Source: Hypomesus transpacificus | Taxonomy: Eukaryota; Chordata; Actinopteri; Osmeriformes; Osmeridae | NCBI RefSeq assembly: GCF_021917145.1 | Contig: NC_061068.1 | Span: 13,958,355-14,022,354 of the forward strand | Reading direction: 5' to 3' | DNA length: 64,000 nucleotides | Part shown: positions 36,440 through 48,800 of the stretch, piece after piece | Layout: every line of letters begins with the position of its first letter | Position numbering within the stretch: position 1 is the stretch's first letter | The notes under the pieces: model-generated | Seen by the model: the letters and a program-made list of their open reading frames with translations, nothing else | The model's database searches: none | Told to the model about the DNA's origin: nothing | Program-made: the position numbers and the translations under genes

Positions 36440-36990
36440 TCCCCCTCTCCTCTCCTCCTCCCCTACTTTCCTCTCCTCTTCCTCCTCCTCTCCTCTTCCT
36501 CCTCCTCCCCTACTTTCCTCTCCTCTTCCTCTTCTTCTCCTCCTCCTCTCCTCTTCCTCCTCTCCTCCTCCCCTACTTTCCTCTCCTCTTCCTCCTCCCC
36601 TCTCCTCCTCTCTCCTCTCCTCTCCTCCTCCCCTACTTTCCTCTCCTCTCCTCTTCCTCCTCCCCCTCTCCTCCCTCTCTCCTCTCCTCTCCCTCCTCCC
36701 CTACTTTCCTCTCCTCTTCCTCTTCTCCTCCTCCTCCTCTCCTCTTCCTCCTCTCCTCCTCCCCTACTTTCCTCTCCTCTCCTCTTCCTCCTCCCCTCTC
36801 CTCCTCTCTCCTCTCCTCTCCCTCCTCCCCTACTTTCCTCTCCTCTCCTCTTCCTCCTCCCCTCTCCTCCTCTCTCCTCTCCTCTCCCTCCTCACCTACT
36901 TTCCTCTCCTCTCCTCTTCCTCCTCCCTTCTCCTCCTCTCTCCTCTCCTCTCCCTCCTCCCCTACTTTCCTCTCCTCTTCCTCCCTCTTT
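36440..36990. repeat. Pyrimidine-only tract with ~66-bp higher-order period
   Basis: About 550 bases almost free of purines, made of ctcctcttcctcctcccctac blocks. The phrase cctactttcc recurs at spacings of about 48-66 bp, settling at about 66 bp. Open frames of leucine, serine and proline across it are artefacts. Confidence 0.92.
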
Positions 36991-37119
36991 TCTTCCATTA
37001 CTTATTTCTGGGTCCCTGTGTGTGTCAGTCGCACATACTTTCAACAGATCTGTCTGTCATCTCATCTCCATCTCATCCCCTTATCAACCCGTCTCCCTCT
37101 CCCTGCCCATCTGTCCCTC

Positions 37120-37144
37120 CACCCCTCTCTCCCCCTCTCTCCCC

Positions 37145-37177
<33 letters not shown>

Positions 37178-37569
37178 ACTGCCCCCTCTTTCTCTTATAA
37201 TCTATATTTCCAGCTCCTCTTCTCTCTCCCTTTCATTCTATTCCGTTCTCCATCCTCCTTACGCACCATCTCTTCACCTCTCGCTCTCTCTTTCCATGCC
37301 AGGGGGGAAACCTCCCTGTATGTTACAGTAATATTCCTTCTCTCATCGAGTCTCTGTGCTCAAGAGCCATTTTGTGCCTATGAGCATGTGGCCTGCAGTG
37401 GGTGTTTATGAGAGAGAGACAAAGAGACAGAGAGAGAGAGAGAGAGAGGGGGGGGGGGGGACAGAGAGAGTTGACCAGATCATTTACGTACTGTATTTGG
37501 ATAGTGCAGCTATATTAATGAGAGAGAGAGAGAGAGAAAGAGACAGATAAAGAGAGAGAGAGAGAGAGT

Positions 37570-37664
<95 letters not shown>

Positions 37665-37670
37665 TGTCTG
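37120..37670. repeat. CT and GA microsatellites with a G run
   Basis: (CT)n at 37125-37180, and (GA)n at 37423-37445 and 37518-37663, with poly-G at 37447-37459. Confidence 0.93.
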
Positions 37671-38015
37671 TGCTCTACAGCATGTGCTCGGTTGAGCATG
37701 TTCTAGATTGCATGTCAAGAGAAATCAGTGTGAAAGACAACATTTGGCGCTCATGTGGACAACCACACACAACCACACACAACCACACACAACCACACAC
37801 AACCACACACAACCACACACAGAATCTTAGGCCAAATCCCAATACTCCCCCTAACCCCTTCCCCTTACCCCTTCCCCTTAGTTTTGCGCGTTCCCGTGAG
37901 AGCTACTGGTGTCCCAATACTCTTTTGGAGCTAGGGGAAGGGCTAAGACTAAGGGGTATACACCCCTTAAAACCAAATAAGATCGGGAGCTTACTTGAAA
38001 CCTAGGGCTATATGA

Positions 38016-39707
38016 GACCCAGTCTTCTGTCCTACTGCCAGACGAGCTGAACTCCTTCTACGCTCGCTTTGAGAGGGACAGTGAACCCCCTGCAGTGGAG
38101 CTACCTGAAGGCCAAGCCAGTGGTGTGCCTACACTAACTGTAGCTGAGGTGAGGCTATGCTTTAAGAAGATCAACCCTCGCAAGGCACCTGGCCCAGACG
38201 GCATATCAGGTAGGGCCCTTAGGGGCTGCGCTGACCAGCTGGCAGGGGTCTTCAGTGACATCTTCAACCTCTCCCTTAACCTGTCTGTACTCCCCACCTG
38301 CTTCAAGAGGACCACCATCATCCCTGTGCCCAAGAACACCAAGGTCACATGTCTGAATGACTATCGCCCAATAGCACTGACCTCTATCATCATGAAGTGC
38401 TTCGAGCGGCTAGTCAAATCATTCATCTGCTCCTCGCTGCCCCCCACACTGGACCCTATGCAGTTTGCATACCGGTCCAATAGGTCTACAGACGATGCCA
38501 TCGCTCTGACCATGCACACCGCTCTCTCCCACCTGGACAAGGGGAATACATATGTGAGGATGCTGTTCATTGACTACAGCTCTGCATTCAACACCATCAT
38601 CCCCTCCAGACTGGTCTCCAAGCTTGTGGACCTGGGACTAAGCACCTCCCTCTGCAAGTGGATCTTCCACTTCCTGACGGGGAGGCCACAGGTGGTGAGA
38701 ATCGGTGACCGCACTTCATCTGTACTGATCACCAACACAGGCACCCCCCAGGGCTGTGTGCTCAGCCCTCTCCTGTTCTCCTTGTTCACCCACGACTGTG
38801 CGGCTACGCACAGCTCCAACCTCCTCGTTAAGTTTGCTGACGACACAACCATCGTGGGCCTCATCTCTGACAGTGACGAGTCAGCCTACAGAGAGGAGGT
38901 TGACACCCTGACATCATGGTGTCAGGACAACAACCTCTCTCTTAACATCAGCAAGACCAAGGAGATGATTGTGGACTTTAGGAGGCGGCAGGAGGAGGAG
39001 CATGCACCCCTATTCATCAATGGATCGGAAGTGGAGAAGGTCAGCTGCTTCAAGTTCCTCGGGGTGAACATCAGCAATGACCTCACCTGGTCTGTTCACA
39101 CGGACAAGGTGGTCAAAACGGCCCGTAAGCGCCTCTTCTTCCTGAGGAGACTGAAGAAGTTTGGTATGGACTCAGTCATCCTTACTAACTTTTACAGATG
39201 CACTATAGAAAGCATTCTGACTGGTTGTATCACAGTGTGGTATGGGAGCTGCACAGACCGGGACCGCAAGGCCCTACGAAGTGTGGTCCGTTCTGCTGAG
39301 TTCATCATCGGCAGGAAGCTCCCAGCCCTACAGGACACCTACCACACACGTTGCCTTAGGAAAGCCAGCAGGATTCTAAGAGACTGTTCCCACCCATCCT
39401 TCAGTCTCTTTACCCCGTTGCCTTCTGGCAGGCGTTACCGCAGCATCCGGTCGCGCACACGCAGACTGGACAACAGTTTCTACCCAAGGGTCATCAGGCT
39501 TCTCAATGGACACTGATATGGACATTTTTACTGCACACTAGTCACTTATACACTGTCACTTTCAGCTACTGGTTGCTCTTTCAGTAACATTGCACTACTG
39601 TACCTCGCCACCAGGCTCCTGTTTGGTCATTGACAAAGTCACTGATCTGTAAATTTGCACTACTGCACTGTACTCCATTTAGGTTAGATTAGTTTATAGA
39701 GTTGTAA

Positions 39708-39740
<33 letters not shown>

Positions 39741-40008
39741 GTGTATTAGGGTTAGTATAGCGTACTATTTATTGTTATCTGTAATTTAGGAAGTTTTAGT
39801 GTTAGGGTTAGTATAGTCGTTTATTTATTGCTATCTGTATATTTAGGAAGTTCACTTATCTAAGCTCAGCATAGATGTAAATTTGTTCTGTGTACTTATA
39901 TGTTATGTTATGCCAAGTGCTTGCGTTGTCTTGTCTTAAGAATTTCAGTGCCCAGTCTAACCTTGTGTTGCTCTGTGCACCTGACAAATAAAAGACTTGA
40001 ACTTGAAC
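38016..40008 (+). mobile_element. L2-type LINE, 5'-truncated, inserted in the MITE
   Basis: Holds an open reverse-transcriptase frame, an approximately 480-bp 3'UTR with a poly-T run (39712-39740), and ends with gacaaataaaagacttgaac then ttgaac, the short-repeat 3' tail typical of fish L2 elements. TATATGA (38009-38015) and TATGTGA (40009-40015) flank it as a likely target-site duplication. The apurinic endonuclease part is absent. Confidence 0.85.
38017..39516 (+). CDS. L2-type reverse transcriptase, C-terminal open frame
   Basis: Open from the element's truncated 5' edge (no native start) to the stop at 39514-39516, about 499 codons. It shows fingers and palm motifs in order: NPRKAPGPDGISGRAL, NDYRPIALTSIIMKCFERL, FIDYSSAFNTI (first catalytic Asp), TGTPQGCVLSPLLFSL, the catalytic FADDTTIVG and FKFLGVNIS, then thumb and C-terminal LINE sequence (CITVWYGSC, LPSGRRYRSIRSRT). 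No frameshift is seen. The element is dead on arrival because the endonuclease domain is missing, but the open frame suggests recent insertion. Confidence 0.9.
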   Translation, partial: TQSSVLLPDELNSFYARFERDSEPPAVELPEGQASGVPTLTVAEVRLCFKKINPRKAPGPDGISGRALRGCADQLAGVFSDIFNLSLNLSVLPTCFKRTTIIPVPKNTKVTCLNDYRPIALTSIIMKCFERLVKSFICSSLPPTLDPMQFAYRSNRSTDDAIALTMHTALSHLDKGNTYVRMLFIDYSSAFNTIIPSRLVSKLVDLGLSTSLCKWIFHFLTGRPQVVRIGDRTSSVLITNTGTPQGCVLSPLLFSLFTHDCAATHSSNLLVKFADDTTIVGLISDSDESAYREEVDTLTSWCQDNNLSLNISKTKEMIVDFRRRQEEEHAPLFINGSEVEKVSCFKFLGVNISNDLTWSVHTDKVVKTARKRLFFLRRLKKFGMDSVILTNFYRCTIESILTGCITVWYGSCTDRDRKALRSVVRSAEFIIGRKLPALQDTYHTRCLRKASRILRDCSHPSFSLFTPLPSGRRYRSIRSRTRRLDNSFYPRVIRLLNGH

Positions 40009-40993
40009 TATGTGAAAACTGCGCGACCGGCAACAAAGGCGACCAAATCATCCAGAGAGTCCGATAAATGTTATATTATCGGCTTAATTAATAAAAAAAA
40101 AATATGACAGTCTTGTTTTGTGTTATATACAGTCATGAACATATATATTTGCAACCATTTTCCTAATTGACGTTTCAAAAAATCGCTAGTTTGGTACGCT
40201 AATGTTACAGTTCTCAATTGCACAATAGTCCCGCATTTCTCTGACTAGCATGTCTACAGTTTTAAGTAAACTCCATTAGCAGCAAATTTAGTTTAATATC
40301 AGTGCATAACACTACTTGCTTTGGAGATATAGATACGTGCTTGACGACGTACCTGTAACCAAGTGGCGTCCCATTTCCTAGAGCTATGTAGCCCTTACCC
40401 CTTACTTTCGAGGGCCAAGGGCTAGGGGTAAATTAAGGGGAAGGGGTAAGGGGAAGGGGTAAGGGGGAGTATTTGGATTCGGCCTCAGTCTCTCTCCATC
40501 ACAGACACACACTCACTCTCTTTCTCTTTAAATGTTATTACCAAACAGTCCGATCTTGCTGATTTGATTATGAAGTCCTAAAATAAAGGCTTGACAAACC
40601 TAAACAACAAACTCTCTTCTTCTACCTCCCTCCCCCTTCTCCCCCCCAGAGAGAGGACGTGTGTGATACAGTAGGTGACTCATGTTGGTGGTGATGTGTG
40701 CTATAGTTAAGAATACACCGCATGTGTCCGACTGTAAGCAGGCCACAGCAGTATGTGTGTGTCTGTGTGTGTGTGTGTCACAAATGAGTGGGCGACACAC
40801 AGCAGCAAGATCAGCTGCAGATGAAAAACAGGTTGAGTGTTTGCAGGGTGTGGTGTGTACCTATTGGTGTGGTGTGTGTGTGTCTGTGTCTTATGTTGGG
40901 GGTAGTAAAGAGAAGTAAAAGAGAAGTTTGGTTGATGTTTTACTCGAGAAGACTCCAGGTCTTAGTGTACGGAGAGTTAGTGTTATTCATGGG

Positions 40994-41330
40994 CGGAGCG
41001 GAGGAGACTCCAGGTCATGGGCTCCAGGGCGGAGCGGAGGAGACTCCAGGTCATGGGCTCCAGGGCGGAGCGGAGGAGACTCCAGGTCATGGGCTCCAGG
41101 GCGGAGCGGAGGAGACTCCAGGTCATGGGCTCCAGGGGGGAGCGGAGGAGACTCCAGGTCATGGGCTCCAGGGCGGAGCGGAGGAGACTCCAGGTCATGG
41201 GCTCCAGGGCGGAGCGGAGGAGACTCCAGGTCATGGGCTCCAGGGCGGAGCGGAGGAGACTCCAGGTCATGGGCTCCAGGGCGGAGCGGAGGAGACTCCA
41301 GGTCATGGGCTCCAGGGCGGAGTGGGGGAG
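40994..41330. repeat. 36-bp minisatellite, about 9 copies
   Basis: Unit gcggagcggaggagactcca plus ggtcatgggctccagg, nearly perfect (one unit with gggggagcgg). The length is a multiple of three and the unit lacks stops, so several frames stay open (for example GGAEETPGHGLQ). No splice or start context ties it to a gene. Confidence 0.95.
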
Positions 41331-41976
41331 TGGGGCTTGAGCCCTGAATGTTGTCAATGTTAGGAATTGAGTTGTCATTTTGGGCTCAAATTAATGCAAA
41401 AATAAATAAATGCTAATGTGCAAAATAATTTGCGGAATTGTGCATTCCCTGTGGAAGTTTCAATTTAAGCTCACATCAAACTTTGACTAGGTCCTAGGTT
41501 GAGGCTAAGCCCTGAAGGTTTACAACGTCTGGCTCCACCCCTGCTCCAGGTGTATTCATCTCTGACTTTGGAGAGAGCAGCAGCCTTTTTTAAACAGAGA
41601 TATCAGAATGTCATGTCTATATCCCTTTAACCATCCCGTATATGCCATAAATGTAAATGTAATGCCAGAAAACTGAACATGACCCTTCACTTCCTTTTTT
41701 AGTACATCGTGATATCCTTTTTCTCTCTCCTCTCTCCTCCCCCCTTCTCTCCTCTCTTTGTCTCCCCCCTCTTCCTCCATTCCCTATCTCTCCTCCCCCC
41801 TCTCTCGCTCTCTGTCTCCCTATCTCTGTCCTCTCCCCCTCGCTGTCTCCCTCTCTCCTCTCTTTCTCCTCCCCCTCCCTCTCTGTCTTCCTATCTCGGT
41901 CCTCTCTCCCTGTTGTCCCTCCCTCTGTCCTTCCCTCTCTCTCTCTCTCTCTCCCCCTTCTTCCCCTCTCTGTCAG

Positions 41977-42847
41977 GTGGGTAAGCGGGACCTGACCCAC
42001 CTTGGCAAACGAGATGCCCTGCGCATCTTGGCCACATACGAGCAGCCAATCACGCTGCAGATCCGGGGAGGCCACTGGGGGGAGTGTCAGCAGGACTGCA
42101 GCACGCAGACGGAGCACTGGGAGCTCCGCCCCCCCGGAGCCCAGCTCCTCCCCCCCGGAGCCCAGCACCTCCCCCTGCCGCTCAGGAGTCTGGGAGGAAC
42201 CGTGCCCCGAGCCAGCGCTGCCTACCAGGACAGGTAGGACACACACATTTACACACATGTATACACCTACACTTATGTTTACACATACACGCACATATAC
42301 ACACATGAATACACATACATTTAAACACTTATATACACACACATACAGTATATACTTATAAATGTACACACATGAATACACTTTTTTTTTTTTTACATAT
42401 ACATGTATACACACATACACATGTATACACACATATCTATAAAGATAAACACACATACAGACACATGTACACACATATACACGCATATACACATGCACAT
42501 GCACTTACACAAACAAATACACACATGCACACACACACACAGTAAATGTGTCCGCTCCCTCAGACACACGTTGGTGTGCATGTACACCTTTACACTCACA
42601 AACACACACACGCATGACATGCAGGCACACACACAGACATGAGTCCTGACGTGTTCAGTGTTCCTGGTTCAGACCCTGCTGCACCCACATGAGCCTGCCC
42701 AGAGACCACAGAGACCACATGAGCCTGCCTCGAGACCACAGAGACCACATGAGCCTGCCCAGAGACAGATACGACTACCTTCCCAGGGTCCCCCACCACA
42801 TCCAAGATACGGAGCCTGTTGGTTACCAGGTGAGACACACACAGGAG

Positions 42848-42896
<49 letters not shown>

Positions 42897-45800
42897 AGCC
42901 ACCCCTCCCACACACACACACAGGGTATGTAACGGATGTAGCCACGCTCCGTCTCGACAAAGTGTCGTTCGCCACTCGCTGGGCTCGAACACAAAACCTC
43001 TGACTTGCCAAGCCCGACCACTACCAACTACGCCAAAGAAAAGCTAGCTCTTCCTTGACGCGGGTGGCCTGATACATACCTGAGCAGTGAGTTTCACAGG
43101 TTCTAACTCCGTTACACAGGCACCAGTCCACACAGCCAGGACAGGCAGCAACGGGGTCTAGTAGACAGGCTCTCTCTCACACACACAATCTTGGCCGAGC
43201 ATAGTCCGGCAGGCATTTGAATTTACAACAGTTGCACACACACACACTATTTTTGATGACATGACGATTGGTTGTGACAGGTATAAATACTCATTAGATA
43301 ACACCTCTCTCCTCTATAATCGCCCTGACACCATGTGAGGATATCTGCTCTCTACATGGCAGCAATCCATCCACCCCAGGCCTTACACTGCTCCTCCTGC
43401 ATCATCAGCATGGAGGTGTACATTGAGGTGTACATTGATTGTGGGTTTGGAGGGATACCCCCTAATACATACAAAAAGGCTTAAAAGGGTGAAAAATCTC
43501 ATTCGCAAAATGACTTCACTCTTGGCTTATCTAAATTACAGTAATGTTACAGTAATGTTACAGTAATGTTACAGTAATACACAGAATGAAAAAGGTGTGT
43601 CTGTGTGAGACTATCTCCAGTAGTACTCAACCAATATAGTACTCGTGCGAGTGGGGTTGGTAAGGGATATTCCCACTGGTGCTGTTCGGCCGTAGCCACG
43701 AGGTCGGAAGCCGAGTGCCGTAGTTCCATTGCGTCAGCTGAGCTATTAGCCCGAAAGCTAACGTTATGCTAGCAAGATTCAAAGGCAATAACATTGTGTA
43801 CGGTTGACAAACAGTAAATGTAATTTTACAGTATTTTTGACAAGAAGATTTGCTAGCTAACCAGCCACATCACTGTCCCAAAATCTATATCAAGATTTTC
43901 ACGAACAAAGTGGCCATACGGCCGCAGCCAGTGGAGCGAGCTGAATACAGTAGGCCTACAGCAAATGGATGTGAGATGACCGCATCAAAGTTGACAATTT
44001 CTCCAAACAGTTATTGGCCGGGTTTTACAGATTTGTTAATAACCTCTTAACGCTCAGAGCTTCTTATGAGCGTTCTAAGGACGCTCTCGAACGCTCTTAG
44101 AACGTTCTTAAGAAGCTCTGCGTTAAGAGCTTCTTAACGATTCTGGGAAACCCGGCCATTATAATTTGACAGTATGTTTAACAACAAGACTAGCCAGCTA
44201 TCGAACCATGTCATTGTCCCCAAATAAAATCAAGATTTTTAAGAAGAAAATAATCGGCCATGTGTACAGTTGTTGCTACTGTCGTGTTGGCCGCAGACTG
44301 TCTGAAGTAGATTGACTAGCGAGCTGAATAGCGAATGGGATGTAAGATGAGTGACACTGACACACTACATACAGAAAATAAACATTTTTCAAATAGGTAA
44401 AAATAAATATTGAAGTCACTCATTGTTGTAAATACAAGTTAGCTTTTAAGTCTTTCAAAATTGTAAATGGACGCTTTGACTCGTCCCTGTTGTTATGTTA
44501 CTTATCTGTATCAACGCGAATGTTTAATCGCGGAGTGATTTATTGTGAAAAGTCAGAGTTGGATTGTCGTGGGATATTTCAACTCATGGAACGTCTGTCG
44601 TCCAATCAGAAACAGCTAAATAAGTCAACAGAACCCAATTGTTTTATAATTTACATTACATTTACATTTATTCATTTAGCAGACGCTTTTATCCAAAGCG
44701 ACTTCCAAGAGAGAGCTTTACAAAAGAGCATAGGTCACTGATCATAACAACGAGATAGTCCCAAACATTGCAAGTAGCCAAAACATGAAGCATACATTGT
44801 GAAAAAGCTAAACAAGTGCCAAAAGGGAAGACCCATAAGAGCATGCAGTTATACAAGTTACAAATTAAAACAACATGAACCACAAAAGTGCAGGACTGTA
44901 CCTGTGGAAGAACAATCAACAGTAAAATATTTCACAGCGAGTACAAGACTTAACTTCGATATATCTAACCTAAAAGAGCAACAAGTCACTCAATAAGAGT
45001 CATTGTGATCCTGGAGGAAACTAACTAACAAGTCCAGCCAAGCATTCTTAAGTGCCGTTGTACTCCCGGAACAAGTGCGTCTTGAGCCTTTTCTTGAAGG
45101 TGGGGAGACAGTCAGTGTCCCTGATGGAGGTGGGGAGCTGGTTCCACCATTGGGGGGCCAGGCAGGAGAAGAGCTTGTGTTGGGACCGGGCAGTCTTGAG
45201 CGGTGGGACCACCAGGCGGTTGTCTGAAGAAGACCGTAAGTGACGGGTGGGGGTGTAAGGTTGCAGGAGAGACTTGATGTAGATGGGTGCAGTCCCGTTC
45301 ACTGCTCGGAAGGTCACTACCAGGGTCTTGAATCTGATACGGGCGTTGATGGGTAGCCAGTGGAGAGAGATGAGGAGCGGGGTAACATGGGAGCGTCTGG
45401 GTAGATTGTAGACCAGGCGGGCCGCCCGCGTTCTGAATCCTCTGAAGAGGGCGGGTTGCACATGCTGGGAGACCAGCAAGCAGCGAGTTGCAGTAGTCCA
45501 ACTTAGAGAGGACCAGTGCTTGGACTAGCAGCTGGGTGGAGTGCTCAGACAGGTATCTCTTGATCTTCCGGATGTTGTAGAGGGTAAATCTACAAGACCG
45601 GGAGACTGCGGCGATGTGGGCCGTGAGGGAGAGCTCGTCATCCATGGTAACCCCAAGGTTCCTGGCAGAGGATGAGGGGGTCACCGTCTCAGATCCCAGG
45701 GTGATTGACAGATCGTGGGAGATGGAGGGTTTAGCCGGGATGATGAGAAGTTCTGTTTTGGCGAGGTTCAGCTGGAGGTGGTGCTCGGTCATCCAGGCGG

Positions 45801-48800
45801 AGATGTCTGCGAGGCAGGCAACAATTTAGAATGTGATGTTTGTACTTTATAACATGTGATGTTTGTACTTTAGAACATGTCATGTTTGTACTTTACAACA
45901 TGTCATGTTTGTACTTTAGAACAGGGACGTGCACAGGAATTTTGAAGGGCAGTTGCTCTGGCCTGAAAAAAGGACACCCCCCCGCACAAAAAAGAAGAAA
46001 AAAAATAGCCTGCCTACTAATGATAATAATGTAATGCAAGAAAATGCAGGCTTAGGTGGCGGTCGCGTGCAGTACCGCAGAGTAAACAGAGTAGGGGGCA
46101 TACCCCCTCCCCCTTGTGACTTCCACTCTCGTTGCCCATAGGCTTATCGATTGGAAGTGAATAAGGCTACTTCATGAAATGTTTCGGTGGCGATTTCTAA
46201 AATCTAGGTCTACATGAAATTCTGCAGCTGTGTGTATGTGTGTGTGCGTGTGGGGAAGCCGGAGGGGAGAGTTTACAACAACACTGGGACAGTGTTGTTC
46301 TGTCTGGGCACGTTCAAACAACATTTAAACAATGCTCAAACAGCTTAACAGAATTTGGCACAATGAGCCTCACACAGAAAGTCTTTATTGTTATTTTTGA
46401 ACATCCCTTTAAGATGAACACAATGTTTTCCACCGGTTTTATAGATAAAATAAAAAATGCAGCATCATGTTGTGTTTTAACATCTTCCCGGAGTGAAATA
46501 AAGTATTTGGTAGAATTGAGGGAGGATAACGACGCATTCCTTCAGTTCAATCTGGAATTATTTATGTAGCTGTTATGCCCCGGGACCCGAGACAACAAAC
46601 CATCACACACACAGCCTCCCACAACGCCAGTGCACACAGCCTCCCACAACGCCAGTGCACACAGACTAACACAACACCAGTGCACACAGACTAACACAAC
46701 ACCTAGAACCTCAGGCTAGCCTACTTCAGGACGCACACACTCCTGCAGACGCTCTTGCTCTTGCACACTCACAAACACACTCACAAACACACTCAAAAAC
46801 ACACTCACAAACACTCTCACAAACACACTCACGTGTTCAGTAGACGGTGTGTCGCCAGATGCTGAGAATGGAGGAGCAGAGGAGGGAAACACACACCAGC
46901 CTCCCTGGTTATTTCTCCTCCGTACACTAACACCAGCCTCCCTTTCAGAGCAGGGTTAGAGGACTAGTAGTGAGTGGTACTTGAGGGAGATATAAGTTGG
47001 TTCTAAAGCACTGTAACCAGTTCATCTCCAAAAGAGGACAGACTGGAGGGAGACAGGTCTGATGAGGTTCTACAATACAAGTTAGATGTCTGTCCTTCGT
47101 TGTGAGGGAACAGATCCTAATTAAGAAGGCTCTCTCTTTCCCCTCCTCATCCCTCTCTCCTTTTCTCTCCCTCCTCATCCCTATTTCCTCTCCCTCCTCC
47201 TCATCACTCTCTCCCTCCTTATCCCTCTCTCCTCTTTTCTCCCTCCTCATCCCTCTCTCCTCTTCTCTCTCAGGATCCAGAGCTGTCGAACCGTGTGCCC
47301 AAAGGACAAAGCTGTCTGATTGGCTGCTGCAACGCCAACCTGGAGGAACCCAGCAGTTTCCACAGCCAGGTCACTATTTGTGTGTGAGAGAGTGTGTGTG
47401 TATGAGTGTGTGTGTTTGTGTGTGTGAGAGTGAGTGTATATGTATATGTGTGTGGGTGAGTGAGTGTGTGTGTACAGTGTATCGGCATGTTTTATACTTA
47501 TGTATGTGTAAGCATGCATTGTATAATAGTGTGTGAGTGTGTGGTGGTGTACTGTGGTGATGTATTAAGTGCTGTGCCATCACCACCTCCATGTTGAAGC
47601 GTGTTTCCGTCCCCAGACAGAGGATGAGGATGTGATACTGGACAAGTCCCTGGGCTACCTGCCCCTGCACCACGAGCTGGACAGTGGCCTGGGCTGGACG
47701 GACGGCAGCATCCACCAGGGGGAGCTCTCAGGGCTGGATACGGAGGAGGGGGGGCTGGATGAGGGCCTGCGGGGGGGCGCGCCGGGGCCCCAGGGCGGGG
47801 GCTCGTCCGAGTCCTTCATCTCCTCTGAGCTGAGCGACTCTGGCTTCTACAGCGTGAGCACCGGAGAGTTCCGCCGCTTCCAGAGAATGCTGGAGACGCG
47901 CATGCGGCTGTACAGCGCCCGCCTGCACGCCCCAGAGCCCTGTGACAGAAGAGAGCGCAGGGACAGCTGCCAGAAGAACCACAGAGAGCTGCTGGAGGCC
48001 ATCCCCGAGACCCTGACTGTCCAGCCCCAGCACCAGCCCCAGCACCAGCACCAGCATCAGCATCAGCATCAGCTCCAGTGCGCCCCCCTGGGGATGGGAG
48101 GCCTCACAGCCCCTCCACCTCGCGGACTCTTCAGGTAACAGATGTTTTCCTTTAGATTTCTTTCATTTCCCTACTAATTTTGCACATAAAAATGCCAAAT
48201 TAACTTTTCAAATTCCTTTGTTGGTTTTATTTAGAAAGTAGATTAACCCATTAACCAGTTAATGAGAAGCGTCACAAATATGTGATCGTTCAAATGTGGG
48301 TTCCCCAGTGTAACATCACAAATATGTGATTCTTACATTCCAATTGAATATTTTCCAATAGACAAAAACTATGCGACAAACTCTTTAGTATGGCATTGCT
48401 ACAAGTTTAATGCTGGGTAACTTAGCCTGGCAGCTATCTAAGCTAGCCAGCTACCACACCTACGTGCTACTATGATGCTAATGTTACTTGCTAGTCTTCT
48501 AATTGGTAGATTCTGAAGACATACTAAAGCGTTTGTTGTGTAGTTTTTGTCGGAAAATTGGAATGTTCGAATCACATATATCCAACATTACGCTGTGGTG
48601 CCCACTTTGGAACGCTCACATATATGTGACGCTACTGCTGGATGGGTTCAATTGTGTTTCTGTATAATGTTAAAACATCAATGATTCAAATTGAGCAATC
48701 GTTGAGACATATTGGTGTTCTTGCTCGCTGTCTCTCTCTCCAGGGTATCTTCAGTCCAGTTCCGCAAGGCCGATCGTCCGTGTCTGAACAGACACAGCTC

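Larger units (their letters stand above)
37830..40484. mobile_element. Harbinger-like MITE split by an L2 insertion
   Basis: Left end GGCCAAATCCCAATACTCCC at 37830. The inverted right end GGCCGAATCCAAATACTCCC is the complement of 40465-40484. Subterminal parts match over about 50 bp (repeated ccccttacccc). Flanking triplets are TTA (37827-37829) and TCA (40485-40487), consistent with a decayed 3-bp TWA duplication of the PIF/Harbinger type. Without the L2 insert it is about 660 bp with no transposase. Confidence 0.7.

Noticed and set aside
36384..37331. Leu/Ser/Pro-rich 315-residue frame
   Set aside because: Translation of a pyrimidine-only tract.
40788..41363. Secreted or structural repeat protein (GGAEETPGHGLQ)
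   Set aside because: Several frames are equally open over the 36-bp array and no flanking exon fits.
46240..46569. 109-residue plus-strand frame
   Set aside because: No recognisable domain, no splice context, AT-rich intronic DNA.
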